Shown piece after piece: positions 36,297 to 46,953 of a DNA stretch of 64,000 nt (position 1 is its first letter; each line of letters opens with the position of its first letter). The notes beneath the pieces are model-generated. The model searched no databases and was not told the DNA's origin. It saw nothing but the letters and a program-made list of their open reading frames with translations. A program made the translations under genes and the position numbers. The stretch covers positions 133,991 through 197,990 of the forward strand of contig NQMI01000010.1 of the NCBI GenBank assembly GCA_002270565.1, given 5' to 3'. This stretch comes from Stenocarpella maydis. Lineage: Eukaryota > Ascomycota > Sordariomycetes > Diaporthales > Diaporthaceae.

Positions 36297-38207
36297 TCCC
36301 CCCTCCCCCCTCGCCCCTCGTCTGCAGCTTATTATTACCCACGGTTTGGTCTGGCCATGCTGCATGCAGGTCATGTGCGGCGGCTGCGGCCACCAGCTGA
36401 CCGCCTTCTCCTGCGTCCCCCTTCCTCCTCCTCCAAATCTTGAAACCTGAGGGGTCGGCATGGTGCGCGATGGGTATGGTGGTTTGGGAGGCGTTTCAGG
36501 ATTTGGGGCAGAGCCAGACTCGACCTGACCGCCTCTGCACGCCATTGGCTGGGGGAGGAAGAGGGGTCCGTGCGGGCTGGGGCCCGTCATCTTGTCCTTC
36601 AAATACGGAGTACCCAACAACCAACAACACTGCAGATGAACCTCCCTATGTGCTGTACAGGGCATGAGTAAGCGTTCAACATTGCAGGCAGGCAGGCAGG
36701 CAGACATACTCTGCGTTTGAACAGCTGTTGGCCAGCTGGCGACGACTTCAGTCCAGCGTGTCCTACCTCGTGGTTGGTCGAAATAATTTGTGGCCTGGAG
36801 AGGAGATGGGATGGATGGCTTAACTTAATAGTAACCCAGAATCCAGGGAGACGGCCGTCCAGCATGATGTGTACGCGATTGTTTCCAGCCACCGGCAACC
36901 CGAGTGTCGGACACTACATAGGGTAGTCCCCTCGAGGGCTAGTCACTGGCGTCACTGTTGGTTCCTAATAGGGTGGCGGCTTTCTCGTAGTAGCAGGCTG
37001 GCACTCTTCCGCGTATGTCTGGAGAACAGATGAGCATCGAGTACTTTAGAGAGGATAGTCTGAAACTGGCGGTATATCCCGACCCGGAAGGAGGATGATT
37101 TCTGTGGGCGGTGGTGGCGGCTCTATTGGGAGCACTCGAGGTGTCTTTCCGGGTAGGCAGGTATCCTCGTTTTGTGTTACCGAATTCCCGTCCTATGCCG
37201 GTTTGTGCTTCACCTAGGATGATGGAGTTTTTACGGGCAAGCAAGAGTGCCTTGGGAAAAGATGGCATCACTAACCTTTATGGGAGTTACGAGTATGTGT
37301 ATGTAGCAACCCTATCTGCTGACAGGACCTCACACAGTCAAGCACCTGAGCACTACAATGTACTCACGGGCTCCCAACACAGCCCTCACTGCTCTATAGT
37401 TAAACCATGCTTTCAGTACCAATAACGGCTGGAGAATGTCACACACCGTTAAGGAAATAGAATTATCATAACGACGCTGTTGGGACGACTCCAGGACCGC
37501 TGATGACTCTGCTTTAAGGCCAGAAGCGTCATGTGTGTGTGTTCAGTGACAATCATCGGACACGTAGAGTTCGCGCACAAGATAAGTGTCTACAGAAGCC
37601 TTCAGAAGCCCGTCCTTGGAATATACAGTCCATACCTAGGTACAAGTTTCACTGAGCGGATAGGTTCGGGTCATGTTATTGGAATACAGGCCATACCTAA
37701 TTTGGTGGATGTTATCACACTGGGGTTGTGCTCAAGGTTGGCGTGATTTCCTAGGGTGCTTAAAAGAGTTGCCAGTTGATTCAGGCCGCACACTCTGTGT
37801 TGGCCCCTATCTTCTGACAGAATGACCCAAGTGATTATGGTGCTTTCATTGGGCCGTCTCCTTTAATTCTGAGTCGATCTAGTGCCTTGGGACAGAGTGA
37901 GCAATTGCTTCGGCGTCTATTAGGCCGCCCTTTCCTCTGCAATTATTTGTGATGGGCATCCCTCCATTTCTCTTTCTCTTTCTCTTGAACAGGAAACATA
38001 ATTCGATGGTAGCGCCAATTCAACTTATCCAGTTGAGCAGGGTCTTGACCCCTCTGAGGATGGCCCAAGTGACAAGAGGCTAGTCAAGGCTCAAGATCAG
38101 AGCTGAGTCAATCAGAGCTGAGTGAATCAGAGCCTGTTGGAAAGTGACGATGATGTTGGAAATCTGCCTAGAGACGCAGTTCTAGGCTCATAGCCTTACT
38201 ATCCTAA

Positions 38208-38736
38208 TCATAGCTGTGTCTCTAGTGCAGGGTAGAAAAGCTGGTACCAGCGCGAGTCTGACCATGGATCTCCAATCCAACCGTCACCACTACCACAGGA
38301 CTCCGCTTTTGGCCACTTTGTAGGCAGGGAGATTTTGGAAAATTCTATGAGTCGACGTGGGCAAATATTTTTGACGGCCATCCTATATTGAGGATCATGG
38401 AAGTCGTATCTCCTAGTATATCTTGATGGGATGGGCATGGCAACTAGGACGCAGGAACTGAGTCCAATGTTGAGAAGCTTGATTATTCGAGTCAAGAGCA
38501 CCATAGTAGAAAGGTGTACCCAGCAGTTGCGTACTCTATGGTAGATTCAGGTAGGGATGAAGGTTGTTTAGAATTGCTGGATCATGCTTCTTTCTATGGA
38601 GGTCTCTCCCCAAACTTGTATCAATACTCCTCAATTTTTCTATCAATTCCTTCGACCTGGCCAACTTGCATTCCAAACAGGCCTGGTGACCAGGGCTCGG
38701 GCAAGCATTGTCTGCTTCCAATGCCTGCAGCACCAA
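38208..38736 (-). pseudogene. Two protein-like fragments, unassigned
   Basis: On the minus strand, 38736-38536 reads as a helical Lys/Arg-rich segment with a Cys pair (QACLECKLARSKELIEKLRS). It is followed after a stop by 38504-38208, which contains YTRRYDFHDPQYRMAVKNIC and a Trp-rich end. Both read more like protein than the neighbouring frames, but the joining splice is not clear. They may be remnants of one gene. I do not recognise the family. Confidence 0.3.
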
Positions 38737-40123
38737 CGGTCGAAATGAGATGCATCATGACCGCGGTGTAGTGTGCCACGATGGAGTGGTCCATGGTTAG
38801 AGGCCGGGCTGTTGCTGCTCAAAAAGGTATATATAGAAGAAGAACAGAAATAGAATGTAAATGATGTCTCAGAGCGAGGCTGTTGCCCAATATTCAACAA
38901 TCACGGGCCGAGCTACCAGGAGACCTACTCCTGTTGGTGCTAGGGTCAACTGCTTCATCACATCGTTCGTCACATTGTTGGTCGGCCCTCTTCTCTAAAT
39001 CTAGCACAGAACACCAACTGCATACCGAGCACATGTGTTGCCTGGATTTGTTTACTGCCAACTTGTCCTCCTTCAGGTCTTTCTCTGTGGTCACCAGCAT
39101 ATAGCCAGACCTACTTCACATCCTGCCAAAGGTGCGGCACAGGGATGGTGACTACGCGTGGTATCTAGCAGCTCCAAACCAGCAAGAACTTCGTGCAGCA
39201 TATCGCAAACTCCGTTTCTGTACTTGAGGCCATTCTTTGGGTCATGGCCTATCATGCCTTGAAACACGAGACCATTTCATCGCAATATCAGGGCCGATAT
39301 TTGCTGAACGCAAGCGTCCTGGCCGGATACCATAGAGCGCTCCTTGCCATCATGTGTTCCTTTCTTGACGAACTCAAATATCTAAGGCCAGCCTTACGTT
39401 CCAGAGATTGTCATTTATTGTTTTCAAGACATTCCACATTCTCTCTCTCCTCTCACTTCATCAGCTCGTCCAATCTTCAATAACTGTTCTTCATTTTCTG
39501 CTGCTGGTCAGCTCCCACGCTTGCAACAAATTACGATCGCGCTTCTTGGCTATCAAATTTCCACCCATTCAAAAACATATCTGCCTCGAGCATTCAAAAT
39601 TTGACATTAAGGTATGTTATCTCTTTTCGTGCAATGTTTGTAGTCTAACTCAACGCAAATGCAGTTGTTTACTACATCGAAGTTTCAACGTGTATCGTTA
39701 CACCGTCACCTTGTACAAGTGCTGCAACGACGTTGATACGCAAGTGCAAGTCCTGATGGGCCGTGATGGCGAATGTAGAATGAAAAGAGCAAACACGACC
39801 ACAGTAAGGGGCCCCAACGTTTGCCCAGCTCCTCCAGGCGGAGCGTAAGCGAGTCGGGGAAGAGGATCTGGTGGACGGGAGGTTGGTCGAAGGGATCCGG
39901 GTCACGGACAACACACCAGACGTTAGATCAAGCGTTCACACGGCATCATTATCACACAGATTGCTATTTAGGCGGGTTCCTGATTGCTGTATGATATAGA
40001 AAGTCGAGGACATGGTTATAAATCCAATAGAAATGCAGGCCGTTTCGAACTTCAAGGGATCAAGTATCCCCCGAGTAACACAACACTGTTCTGATAATAT
40101 CCCTATGCGTGTTCTACCCAGTT
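38737..40123. other. Intergenic region with an isolated intron-like signal
   Basis: An intron-like stretch on the plus strand (about 39611-39664; GTATGT donor, CTAAC branch, GCAG acceptor) stands alone. I could not link it to a coding frame on both sides with any family resemblance, so no gene is called. Confidence 0.4.
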
Positions 40124-41076
40124 CTAGAGTTGCGCATTACTAATGCATGTATTGACGGTGTCCCTCCGTTCTGTATCCACTTTCACTGCGTTAAACACAA
40201 TTTCACCGCCAATCTCCTCATCTGCTGTGAGCTCTAGTACCCTGGGATTAGGGACCTCCTTAGTGACATAATGGTCAAAACAGATCCCTAGGTAATGATG
40301 GGCCCTGTTTTCGGGACCATCAGGTCCCATAGACGGCTTCGGCCATCCGAAATTCATCGACAATTTGGGAAGCTCGGTACCAAACAACGCCCTGCTCACA
40401 TCGCGAGTAATCTGATCGATAGCCACTCTCCCTTTCCGTCCAACCCGAGAAAAGCTATCCCCTTCCTCCAATGGGAGCATGGAAGGGTCAATAACTTTCA
40501 ACAGGTCCCGATTAATTCGCACTGAGATGCGAGTAGGCTCTTTCCCAAGGGAAAAAAATACTAGTCTGCGCGACAGAGATAGTCATAATAGTTGCCCGTG
40601 TGCTTGTGTTAAAAGACCAAGATCCTGATAGCGACTACTGGCAGGCATACCTTGACCAGTTGTTGATAAAATGGCTGTCTTATTTTTGGTAAGCTGTTAA
40701 AACTCTTGGAAGGAGCTGAGAGGGGAAAGGAGTTCAAGGTGCCAGTCTGAGCTAGCGGTTGGGTTCGCCTTTTCTTTTAATGTGAACCGCCAACAGACAC
40801 CCAGTCCGCACCACCAAATTAGACACCAACTGCATAACCAATTGCGCCCGGCCCATTCAATACGCATGACACCTTACAGACGACCGTGTTTGCGGCCTCC
40901 CCGCCAAGGAATAGATCCAAAAAATCATGCCAGGCTCCAAATAATTTGATGCTGGTCTCGGTATTTATTGGGTCTGGAGTGGTGGTCAAGGTCGTCTGTA
41001 CAAGAAGCCCTGCTGAGAGTAGGCCGGGTTGTAGGCGGATTAGAGGTGGGTCGCTGACTAACCATGGTTCAGACAT
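40124..41076 (-). CDS. Candidate three-exon gene of unknown function
   Basis: I propose exons 41076-40831, 40693-40651 and 40560-40124 on the minus strand. Both introns (137 and 90 bp) are GT-AG and the frame is preserved, giving 241 residues from MSEPWLVSDPPLIRLQPG. The middle exon is only 43 nt. The C-terminal exon contains LGKEPTRISVRINRDLLKVI, an acidic loop, RVAIDQITRDVSRALF and HYLGICFDHYV. No signal peptide or membrane span is visible. I recognise no family. The neighbours on the right are broken genes, so it may be a lineage-specific survivor or a recent relic. The intron 1 donor (GTTGGT) is not the usual consensus, which lowers confidence. Confidence 0.42.
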
Positions 41077-41465
41077 AGTCAGAGTATTTATGTATTTACC
41101 TAGGTACACTGGAAGTTAGATGTACCCTTGTAGGTACCATCCATTTTTGGCCTTGCGAATATCTGTTCTCAAGAAATATAGGGCGAGAGGAAAAGTGAAT
41201 TTGATGATACAGGTAGAGTAATTCCACGTATTGATGGTTCGTCGCTAGTGGCTCAACAGAGTCAGGAAGTGAGTACCGCCTGGTTGCAACGACCTGCCTG
41301 TTGGTCCAATTCCACAACTTCCGTCAGCAACAAACGTACAGCACTTGGTTTAACAACGGGCCCCCTCCCAAATCGAGAGCAACCAAAAATTAGCCAGGAC
41401 AATTCAAAACATCTATAACAATTCTTTGGCACGAATCACGGCAGCTCTTCCTGACTGACTCCATT

Positions 41466-41998
41466 ATGAAAATAATGGAACCCGATAAGCACTTGCTCCA
41501 GGCTGATTGTGGCACACACGTTGCAAATCAAGGTGATGAAAATCTAGCCATCCCAATAGAGGCACCTCTAAAAGAATCCAAACCCCCTAAAGAAGAGGTG
41601 CGCGGCTTTGCTGCGTTGTATGTGTCCTTTCTCAAGGATCAACGTGAGAACCCGGACCACAACCTGTAGAAATCCTCGCAGATATACGCCAGAGTGAAGA
41701 GCACCAAGCAGCCAAGATCATACTACGCGAGAGGAAAGAGACCCATTTTTCCTATGGAAGCTTAATAGATCCAGATATCACCCGGAGAGTCCTCGGCTTA
41801 GAGGCACCACCTATTATGAGACCAGCAGTCCTTAGAAATCGTGGCCACATTAAGATGTAGGGTCCCTCCCTACATTTATTGCCGATGAAAACTCAAGAGT
41901 TGATATAAAAGGGATGGCATGTGAGATTGAGGGAGCTGCAATGAAGGATTGGCTTTGGCGTATGGGGGTGGAAAGTATGTTGAGAAACTATATCTGAT
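41466..41998 (+). pseudogene. Gamma-glutamylcyclotransferase / AIG2-like relic
   Basis: The reading starts MKIMEPDKHLLQADCG and runs to a stop after FLKDQRENPDHNL. It continues in another frame as EILADIRQSEEHQAAKIIL and then HFSYGSLIDPDITRRVLG, with PIMRPAVLRNRGHIKM. The YGSL motif and the Pro-Ala-Val-Leu turn are hallmarks of the GGCT/AIG2-like fold. A TAG stop follows IKM where a Trp is expected. A second frame shift leads to ADENSRVDIKGMACEIEG, and a third to LALAYGGGKYVEKLYL. With at least three frame breaks and a stop, no active enzyme can be made. The intact family often acts on gamma-glutamyl peptides or amines. Confidence 0.7.
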
Positions 41999-42039
41999 GT
42001 AGCAATAGCTGTGCCAGCAACGTTGGCACTGCGCCAGTG

Positions 42040-42065
42040 TGCTGAGTCAGCTTGCTGAGTCAGCA
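42040..42065. promoter_or_regulatory. Two tandem TGCTGAGTCAGC palindromes (bZIP-type sites)
   Basis: TGCTGAGTCAGC occupies 42040-42051 and TGCTGAGTCAGCA occupies 42053-42065. Each centres on TGAGTCA, the classic AP-1/Gcn4 (Cpc1) core. An inverted repeat (GTGCCA ... TGGCAC) lies just upstream at about 42011-42029. They could be bZIP sites or part of a transposon end; no target gene is evident downstream. Confidence 0.5.
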
Positions 42066-42739
42066 ACCGCGACCACTATATAGCCACTCGTAGCAGCATC
42101 AGGCAACGCCCACTGCTTCTACCTCACCACCATAGACCGAATCAACAACCAGTACACAACCCGCTCGTATTGCAATACGTGACCCAGCAAACATCTGATT
42201 CAGTTTTTTTTTAACGAGGATAGGAGCATGGTTACTAATAAGAGCGTTTTTGGTGTGGTGTTCGCATGACTGCGTCACCGACCTGGACTCGACCTTTGAC
42301 GCGCATAGGCTAATCCGCGGTTTGCTGCGTTTTGGGCTGTTGTGGAGGAGGAGGTGGTGAGGCGTGCCGATGGGGGGCTTGCGCCTGAGATGGGGGAGAG
42401 GATGCGTTGGGTCGTTGAGAGCGGGAGGCGGGAGGAGGTATAAGGGGTTTGAGTGATACTGTGAGGCGCTGGATGCTGTTGGAGGTGGTTCAGGCTTGAG
42501 GACGTTGAATACAGAAAGCAAGTACATATGAAGCTGAGGGGGATTCAACATGCCCTAGGCATCCAGGGGATCAGATGCATGAATGTCCTTGTCTGTGGGA
42601 AAGGCTCTTTCCTGCCAGCCAAGTACAGTGTGCGCCCACTTGAGCCAAAATGAGAGAAAGTTCTAATTGATGCTTTGAAATGTGGCTATTCAGGCACTGC
42701 GCTGGCTTAGGAATTGGTCTCTATTATTATCAAATCATT

Positions 42740-42961
42740 GGTAGTTGTTCGGATCTGTCCACCTACCTAACTGCTTCGTGCCTGGCTGTGTACCTGTCTA
42801 TCCGTCCATCTGTTTATCTGTCTGTACATATATCTAATAGTGTGTATTTGTCTACCCAATTGTTTATCTGCATATCTCTCTTCTTTTGTGTGTATGATTG
42901 TGTATGCTTACTTGTATGTATGTCTGTCTGTCTGTACTGGTTTATCTGCCTGTCTATCCAT

Positions 42962-43002
<41 letters not shown>

Positions 43003-43130
43003 TGATTATCTGTCTGTCTAATAGTATCTGTTTATTTATCTGTTCATCTATTTCTTTGTGTGTCTGTGTGTCCGTGTGTTTGTCTGCCTATCTGTCTGTT
43101 TACCTGCCTGTTTGTCTGTCTGTCTACTAG
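42740..43130. repeat. Degenerate TCTG/TGCC tetranucleotide tract
   Basis: About 390 bp consist mainly of CTGT, CTGC, CTAT and related tetranucleotides, with a cleaner (TGCC)n core at about 42963-43000. Open frames across it give only Cys/Leu/Ser repeats and are not genes. Confidence 0.85.
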
Positions 43131-43142
43131 AGGTCCGTTTAG

Positions 43143-43496
43143 CTATTGAATGCTCACCTCAACTGCCTGACGTACTAGTAAATTTGAGTATAACGGGAAA
43201 GATTTGTTTTGTAGATCATCTTTGGTGTTCTGCATCAAGGAATAGACATCTTCCGTGCTAGTGGACTGAGGCCAGACTTTCGACTTGGGAGTCAAATTGT
43301 TGTAAACCAGCTGAGAGGCAAACATGGCAAAACCCAACACTGATGCCTTTTGGCAGAAGATATCGGCGATTGGAGAAAATCCGAACACGTTAAAGTCCTG
43401 GCTCATGATGTACACAGCTGATTTATTTCTTAATCCAATCATGAGACTCTTTTGTTTTTTCTTTTCTTTTCTTTCAAGGAACAGACAGCCCTCCAT
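43143..43496 (-). CDS. Uncertain 117-codon open frame
   Basis: A frame on the minus strand contains YIMSQDFNVFGFSPIADIF and a Ser/Thr/Lys-rich end. Its reading looks moderately protein-like, but there is no motif, and it sits between a microsatellite and the multicopper oxidase relic. It may be a fragment of a lost gene or chance. Confidence 0.2.
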   Translation of the reverse strand: MEGCLFLERKEKKKQKSLMIGLRNKSAVYIMSQDFNVFGFSPIADIFCQKASVLGFAMFASQLVYNNLTPKSKVWPQSTSTEDVYSLMQNTKDDLQNKSFPLYSNLLVRQAVEVSIQ

Positions 43497-43586
43497 ACAT
43501 TGGTAAACACTTAAAGACCAAACATTATATGATCAACATAGTACTGATAACAGTACGTTCAAATGATATTCTGTCACTGAGGAAAT

Positions 43587-45110
43587 AGTGATAGCCAGCT
43601 TGAGTGCAGAAGTGGCTGGTGCCACTGCCATTTATACGTCCAGGCTTGGGGCTGTGTCTTTGGCGACATTGTGATTAATGACCCAGCGACAGCTAATTAC
43701 AACGAAGGCCTCAAGAACGCCGTTCTTAACAACTGATATCCTGTAAGCTCTTTGTCAGCCTTCAGACACTTAGAGCCGATACATTGACAGTTTGGCGCAA
43801 TAACATAGTTCTTCAAGCTTGCACTGGGGGGCTACAAACTGCAGTTAATGATCCCATCAAAGCTACCAACACCTATAATAACAAAGTCCCTATTCAAAAC
43901 AATTTCCAGGGTTGGGAGAGATACCGACTATGCCAAGTCAATGCTGCAGCAGACCTGCACTCCCATCTCTTGCTTGAAGTCACCCAACAAGCACACGTTG
44001 GAATTTGTTCGGCGGATTTTGTACCCATTGTACCATACCACACAACAGCTGTGTCTATTGGTATGGGCCAATGATATGGTGCGGTTGTATAGGCAAAGGA
44101 TTTGAGCGAAGGGAACTTCTGGCTCCGTAGTATTCCTGAGGAGACATGATCTCTGAGCTCAATGACGGTCAATAATAATTTCCAATGTCCGACTCAGTCA
44201 TCTCTTTCCACAGCAATCCAAGCTATCTTTTCACAAATGGTGACAACTCCAAGGGTATCAAGCGTTATGGCGACTCGGCAGACGACGTGACTACCCCAGC
44301 TTGGTCCTATGCCGATTCATGTGACAACGACCCGACCAACTTGGTAAGGTTCCATACTACCTCGCTCTCAACGTGTCTGATTCATGTGATGTTGATATCT
44401 CTTCAGAAGCCGGCCCCCAAGGGACTGAAAACGGCCTCCTCTGGACCATGTTTTATTCGGAATGGGAAATGACCCCAACGTCCTCCACTTTCTCCACAGA
44501 GAACAACACATGGGACGAGCAACGACGTCAACTGTCATCGAGCTCCCCGAAGCTGACGAATGCGTCTTACTTCGTCATCTCCTTGGTATTCGCCCCAAAG
44601 TGTCCCTTGTGCACCCTCATGGATATGACTTTCTGGGTACTTGGGCATAGCTGCGGAAAGTTCTCAAACGCGACATGGAAGGTGAACCTGGCGATCCGGC
44701 CAAGCTGAGACGTGATCATTCTGCCAGCCAGCGGATGGGTGGTGATCACTTTCAGGACCGACAACACTGGGGTAAGTGACTCGTCCCTGCCCTTGTCCCC
44801 TCAGTAAATCCGGCCAGCCCGGCCCGCCCCCTCCAGGCTTCCCCATGACTTACAATGCCCTATAAGACTAACAACAGCTGCTGTTTGCAGGAGTGGGCTG
44901 GTGCACTGCCATATATGGTGGCACGCGTCCGAAGACTTCAGCGTCCAACTCCTGGGGCGGGAAGTCTGAGATGTTGACAGCGCCCTGCGTGCTACCAACG
45001 GGACATGCGCGAACCGGGCCTCGTACGATGCAGCCCAAGACGTTGTGCAGCATGGAAAGGTGGGATTTGAGCGTGGGAAGAGTCTTGTTTTCAGGCGGCG
45101 AGCAGTAGAT
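43587..45110 (+). pseudogene. Multicopper oxidase (laccase-like) relic
   Basis: Family blocks appear in the correct order but in different frames: the end of domain 1 (WCHCHLYVQAWGCVFGDIVI, expected WYHSHF), PATANYNEGLKNAVL, then ERYRLCQVNAAAD and SADFVPIVPYHTTAVSIGMG. These are followed by a C-terminal domain with GDSADDVTTPAWSYADSC, a broken HPxHLHGH copper motif (HPHGYDF with WVLG in another frame), ATWKVNL and DVIILPASGWVVITFRTDN. After a preserved GT-AG intron (about 44771-44890) comes the HCHIWWHASEDFSVQLL copper motif. Stops follow GMGQ and RPS, where CGA would fit, and also VLNN. At least three frame shifts are present. Most of domain 1 is missing. Intact relatives oxidise phenols or pigment intermediates and are often secreted. 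Confidence 0.85.
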
Positions 45111-45211
45111 ATTTTCTCTTCTTTGCAAGGGCGCATGGACCCATTTAATTATGCTCAGCCCGCAGAGGCTCTTGTGCGAACGCCGGGAATTCTTCCTTTT
45201 GCGAGGTCGAA

Positions 45212-45484
45212 TCATGAGGCACCGATGGCATGCAAAGTAGCCTCGATTTGGGAGAGTATGACAGTTGATTCTGGCAGCTCGAATCCGTCAATCCCACAAG
45301 TCCCGTCTAGAATCTGGGCGCAGGCGACTCGGCTTAATACGTCTACATGGTATTCTTGTAGTCTCAGCCCCAGCAACTCCAACAGGAGCTGCCGTGGTCG
45401 TTCTTCCACCAGCCCCTCGGAATTGCATGTGAGAAGTCGCTGGTTGACAGACCTGGCATCTGCCAGGTCTCGGCAAGCCTCCAT
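45212..45484 (-). CDS. Uncertain 90-aa protein next to the oxidase relic
   Basis: An ATG-started frame of 90 residues begins MEACRDLADARSVNQRLLTC and contains a helical Leu-rich block (RPRQLLLELLGLRLQEYHVD). Composition is protein-like and it ends in a clean stop. It could be a small gene or the eroded C terminus of a larger helical protein such as a regulator beside the former oxidase gene. No family is recognised. Confidence 0.3.
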   Translation of the reverse strand: MEACRDLADARSVNQRLLTCNSEGLVEERPRQLLLELLGLRLQEYHVDVLSRVACAQILDGTCGIDGFELPESTVILSQIEATLHAIGAS

Positions 45485-45597
45485 TGTTCACGCTTGACTA
45501 GCTAGGTATGTTCTACGAAGGCCAGGCGCGTCAGAGAAGGTGGATGGCATGGTGATATCAGAGGGACGGAGTATACAAGCCAGCCAGCTCAAAGATG

Positions 45598-45684
45598 CAC
45601 AGACACACAGACACACAGACACACAGACACACAGACACACAGACACACAGACACACAGACACACACACACATATATATATATAT
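45598..45684. repeat. Compound ACACACAG / (AC)n / (AT)n repeat
   Basis: About eight copies of an 8-bp unit ACACACAG (45598-45660) pass into (AC)n and then (AT)n ending near 45684. Confidence 0.9.
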
Positions 45685-46953
45685 CACAGGCGACAGGTCC
45701 GGTGAGAGCCGTGCTGCATCATATCAGAAGCATCTGGGCTGGCAAAGCCTCCCATCTACCGGAGGATATCAGCAAGAGTAACACAGACATAGGAGTCCTA
45801 GTCCGAACAGCCAACAGCTCACAAGTAGAGAACACCTACTCGAAATTCGCAAGGCCAACCCACAACTTCAGATGAGCCCCGGATCAGACAAGCTAGGGAT
45901 GGGAGGATTGTTGATCCCCCCCCCCGGCGGCCGAGAACACGGGCAGGGGAAGCCCGCAGACATGTTGGGGGTGGAACTTCCGAAGAGCCTCCCTTACCCC
46001 CCCAGGCTGTCAGCAGCGGATTTGAAACACACTCTCCCACCGCTAGGGCATCCTGGGGTGGCGGACCCCAGCGGGGCGGACAGGTGCTGGCGGTGGGTGG
46101 TGGCAGCTCTGTGTGGGCACGGCATTCATTTCTGGATTCGGGGCAGTGAAACAACTGCCAGGGCAATGGGAAAGCCATTGATAGCGAGGGCGGAGGCGAT
46201 ACCATCTCGGAACACCACACTGATCTAAATGTGCAACCACCATTGTTTAATACCCGGCGTCGAGCGCGCATGAGTAAAAGGACAGACATCACGTCACGGC
46301 GTACGCATACGAAACAAGTAGATGGAGGAGCAGCTCAGAGACCGCTATATTCGTGAATTCCCTATGTCTCCTTTGAGTAGTAGTAGCAGCCTCCCTTCCC
46401 GTCGTCTACCGTGAATGTGGTCTCATTCAAGCCATATTGTGGGTGTCATAGTGCAGGTCTCCTCCCTCCGTAAAAAACGACCGAAACGAGAATTGGTCAA
46501 CACCTTCTTTGCGCCAAGGTGGAAGAGGATCATCTTCCCGTGTCCCAAGAGTGATAAAAATCAAGCTGCAATGCGCCAGTTGGGATGAGGCCCGGGAGTA
46601 GCCAGTCAGGAGTGGGCGAACCCCCGGATCTCGTCCGGGGCGAAGCTAGTACACTACCATGCTTCACCCGAAAAAAGGCAGTCCCCGAAGTTGTTTATAA
46701 AGTAACTTCAAAATGTCCCACGCCATCGACCAGTGGCCGATCTGAATGTGGAAAAAAAAGTCCCGTACCCTCGTCGTTTGGTATCGTAGGTTCGTACTGT
46801 TGTAAGCGGCGTCAAGGGTTGGGTGGTGGTGGTGGTGGTGGTGGTGGTGGTGAAATGAATTTGGTCAAGAGGAGGTCTGTAGAATCGAAAGCCCTTGCAA
46901 GACGCACTCAACCAGGAGGTGTTTTGATGTGGCCAATGGAGAGCGTTGATGGA
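45685..46953. other. Intergenic region with a GGT repeat
   Basis: No gene is supported. A small GC hairpin (CCCGGA ... TCCGGG) lies near 46625-46645. A (GGT)n tract of about ten units lies at 46822-46852, and is probably in the 3' UTR of the next gene. Confidence 0.5.

Larger units (their letters stand above)
28954..38207. other. Gene-poor region with simple repeats
   Basis: These 9.3 kb start with the RhoGAP upstream region and hold no gene I can support. Scattered open frames (for example 34123-34764 + and 35244-35966 -) lack motifs and look like chance frames in GC-rich DNA. Repeats include a 9-bp tandem near 29128-29160, a GTGCAGGT tandem near 29391-29417, TCTG repeats near 30980, a T24 run, and a GT tract with an ambiguous base. 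Confidence 0.5.

Noticed and set aside
42680..43261. Cys/Leu/Ser repeat frames
   Set aside because: They are translations of the tetranucleotide satellite.
46620..46650. GC hairpin CCCGGA...TCCGGG as a possible structured RNA
   Set aside because: Stem is only about 6-7 bp, with no surrounding conserved structure and no evidence of transcription.
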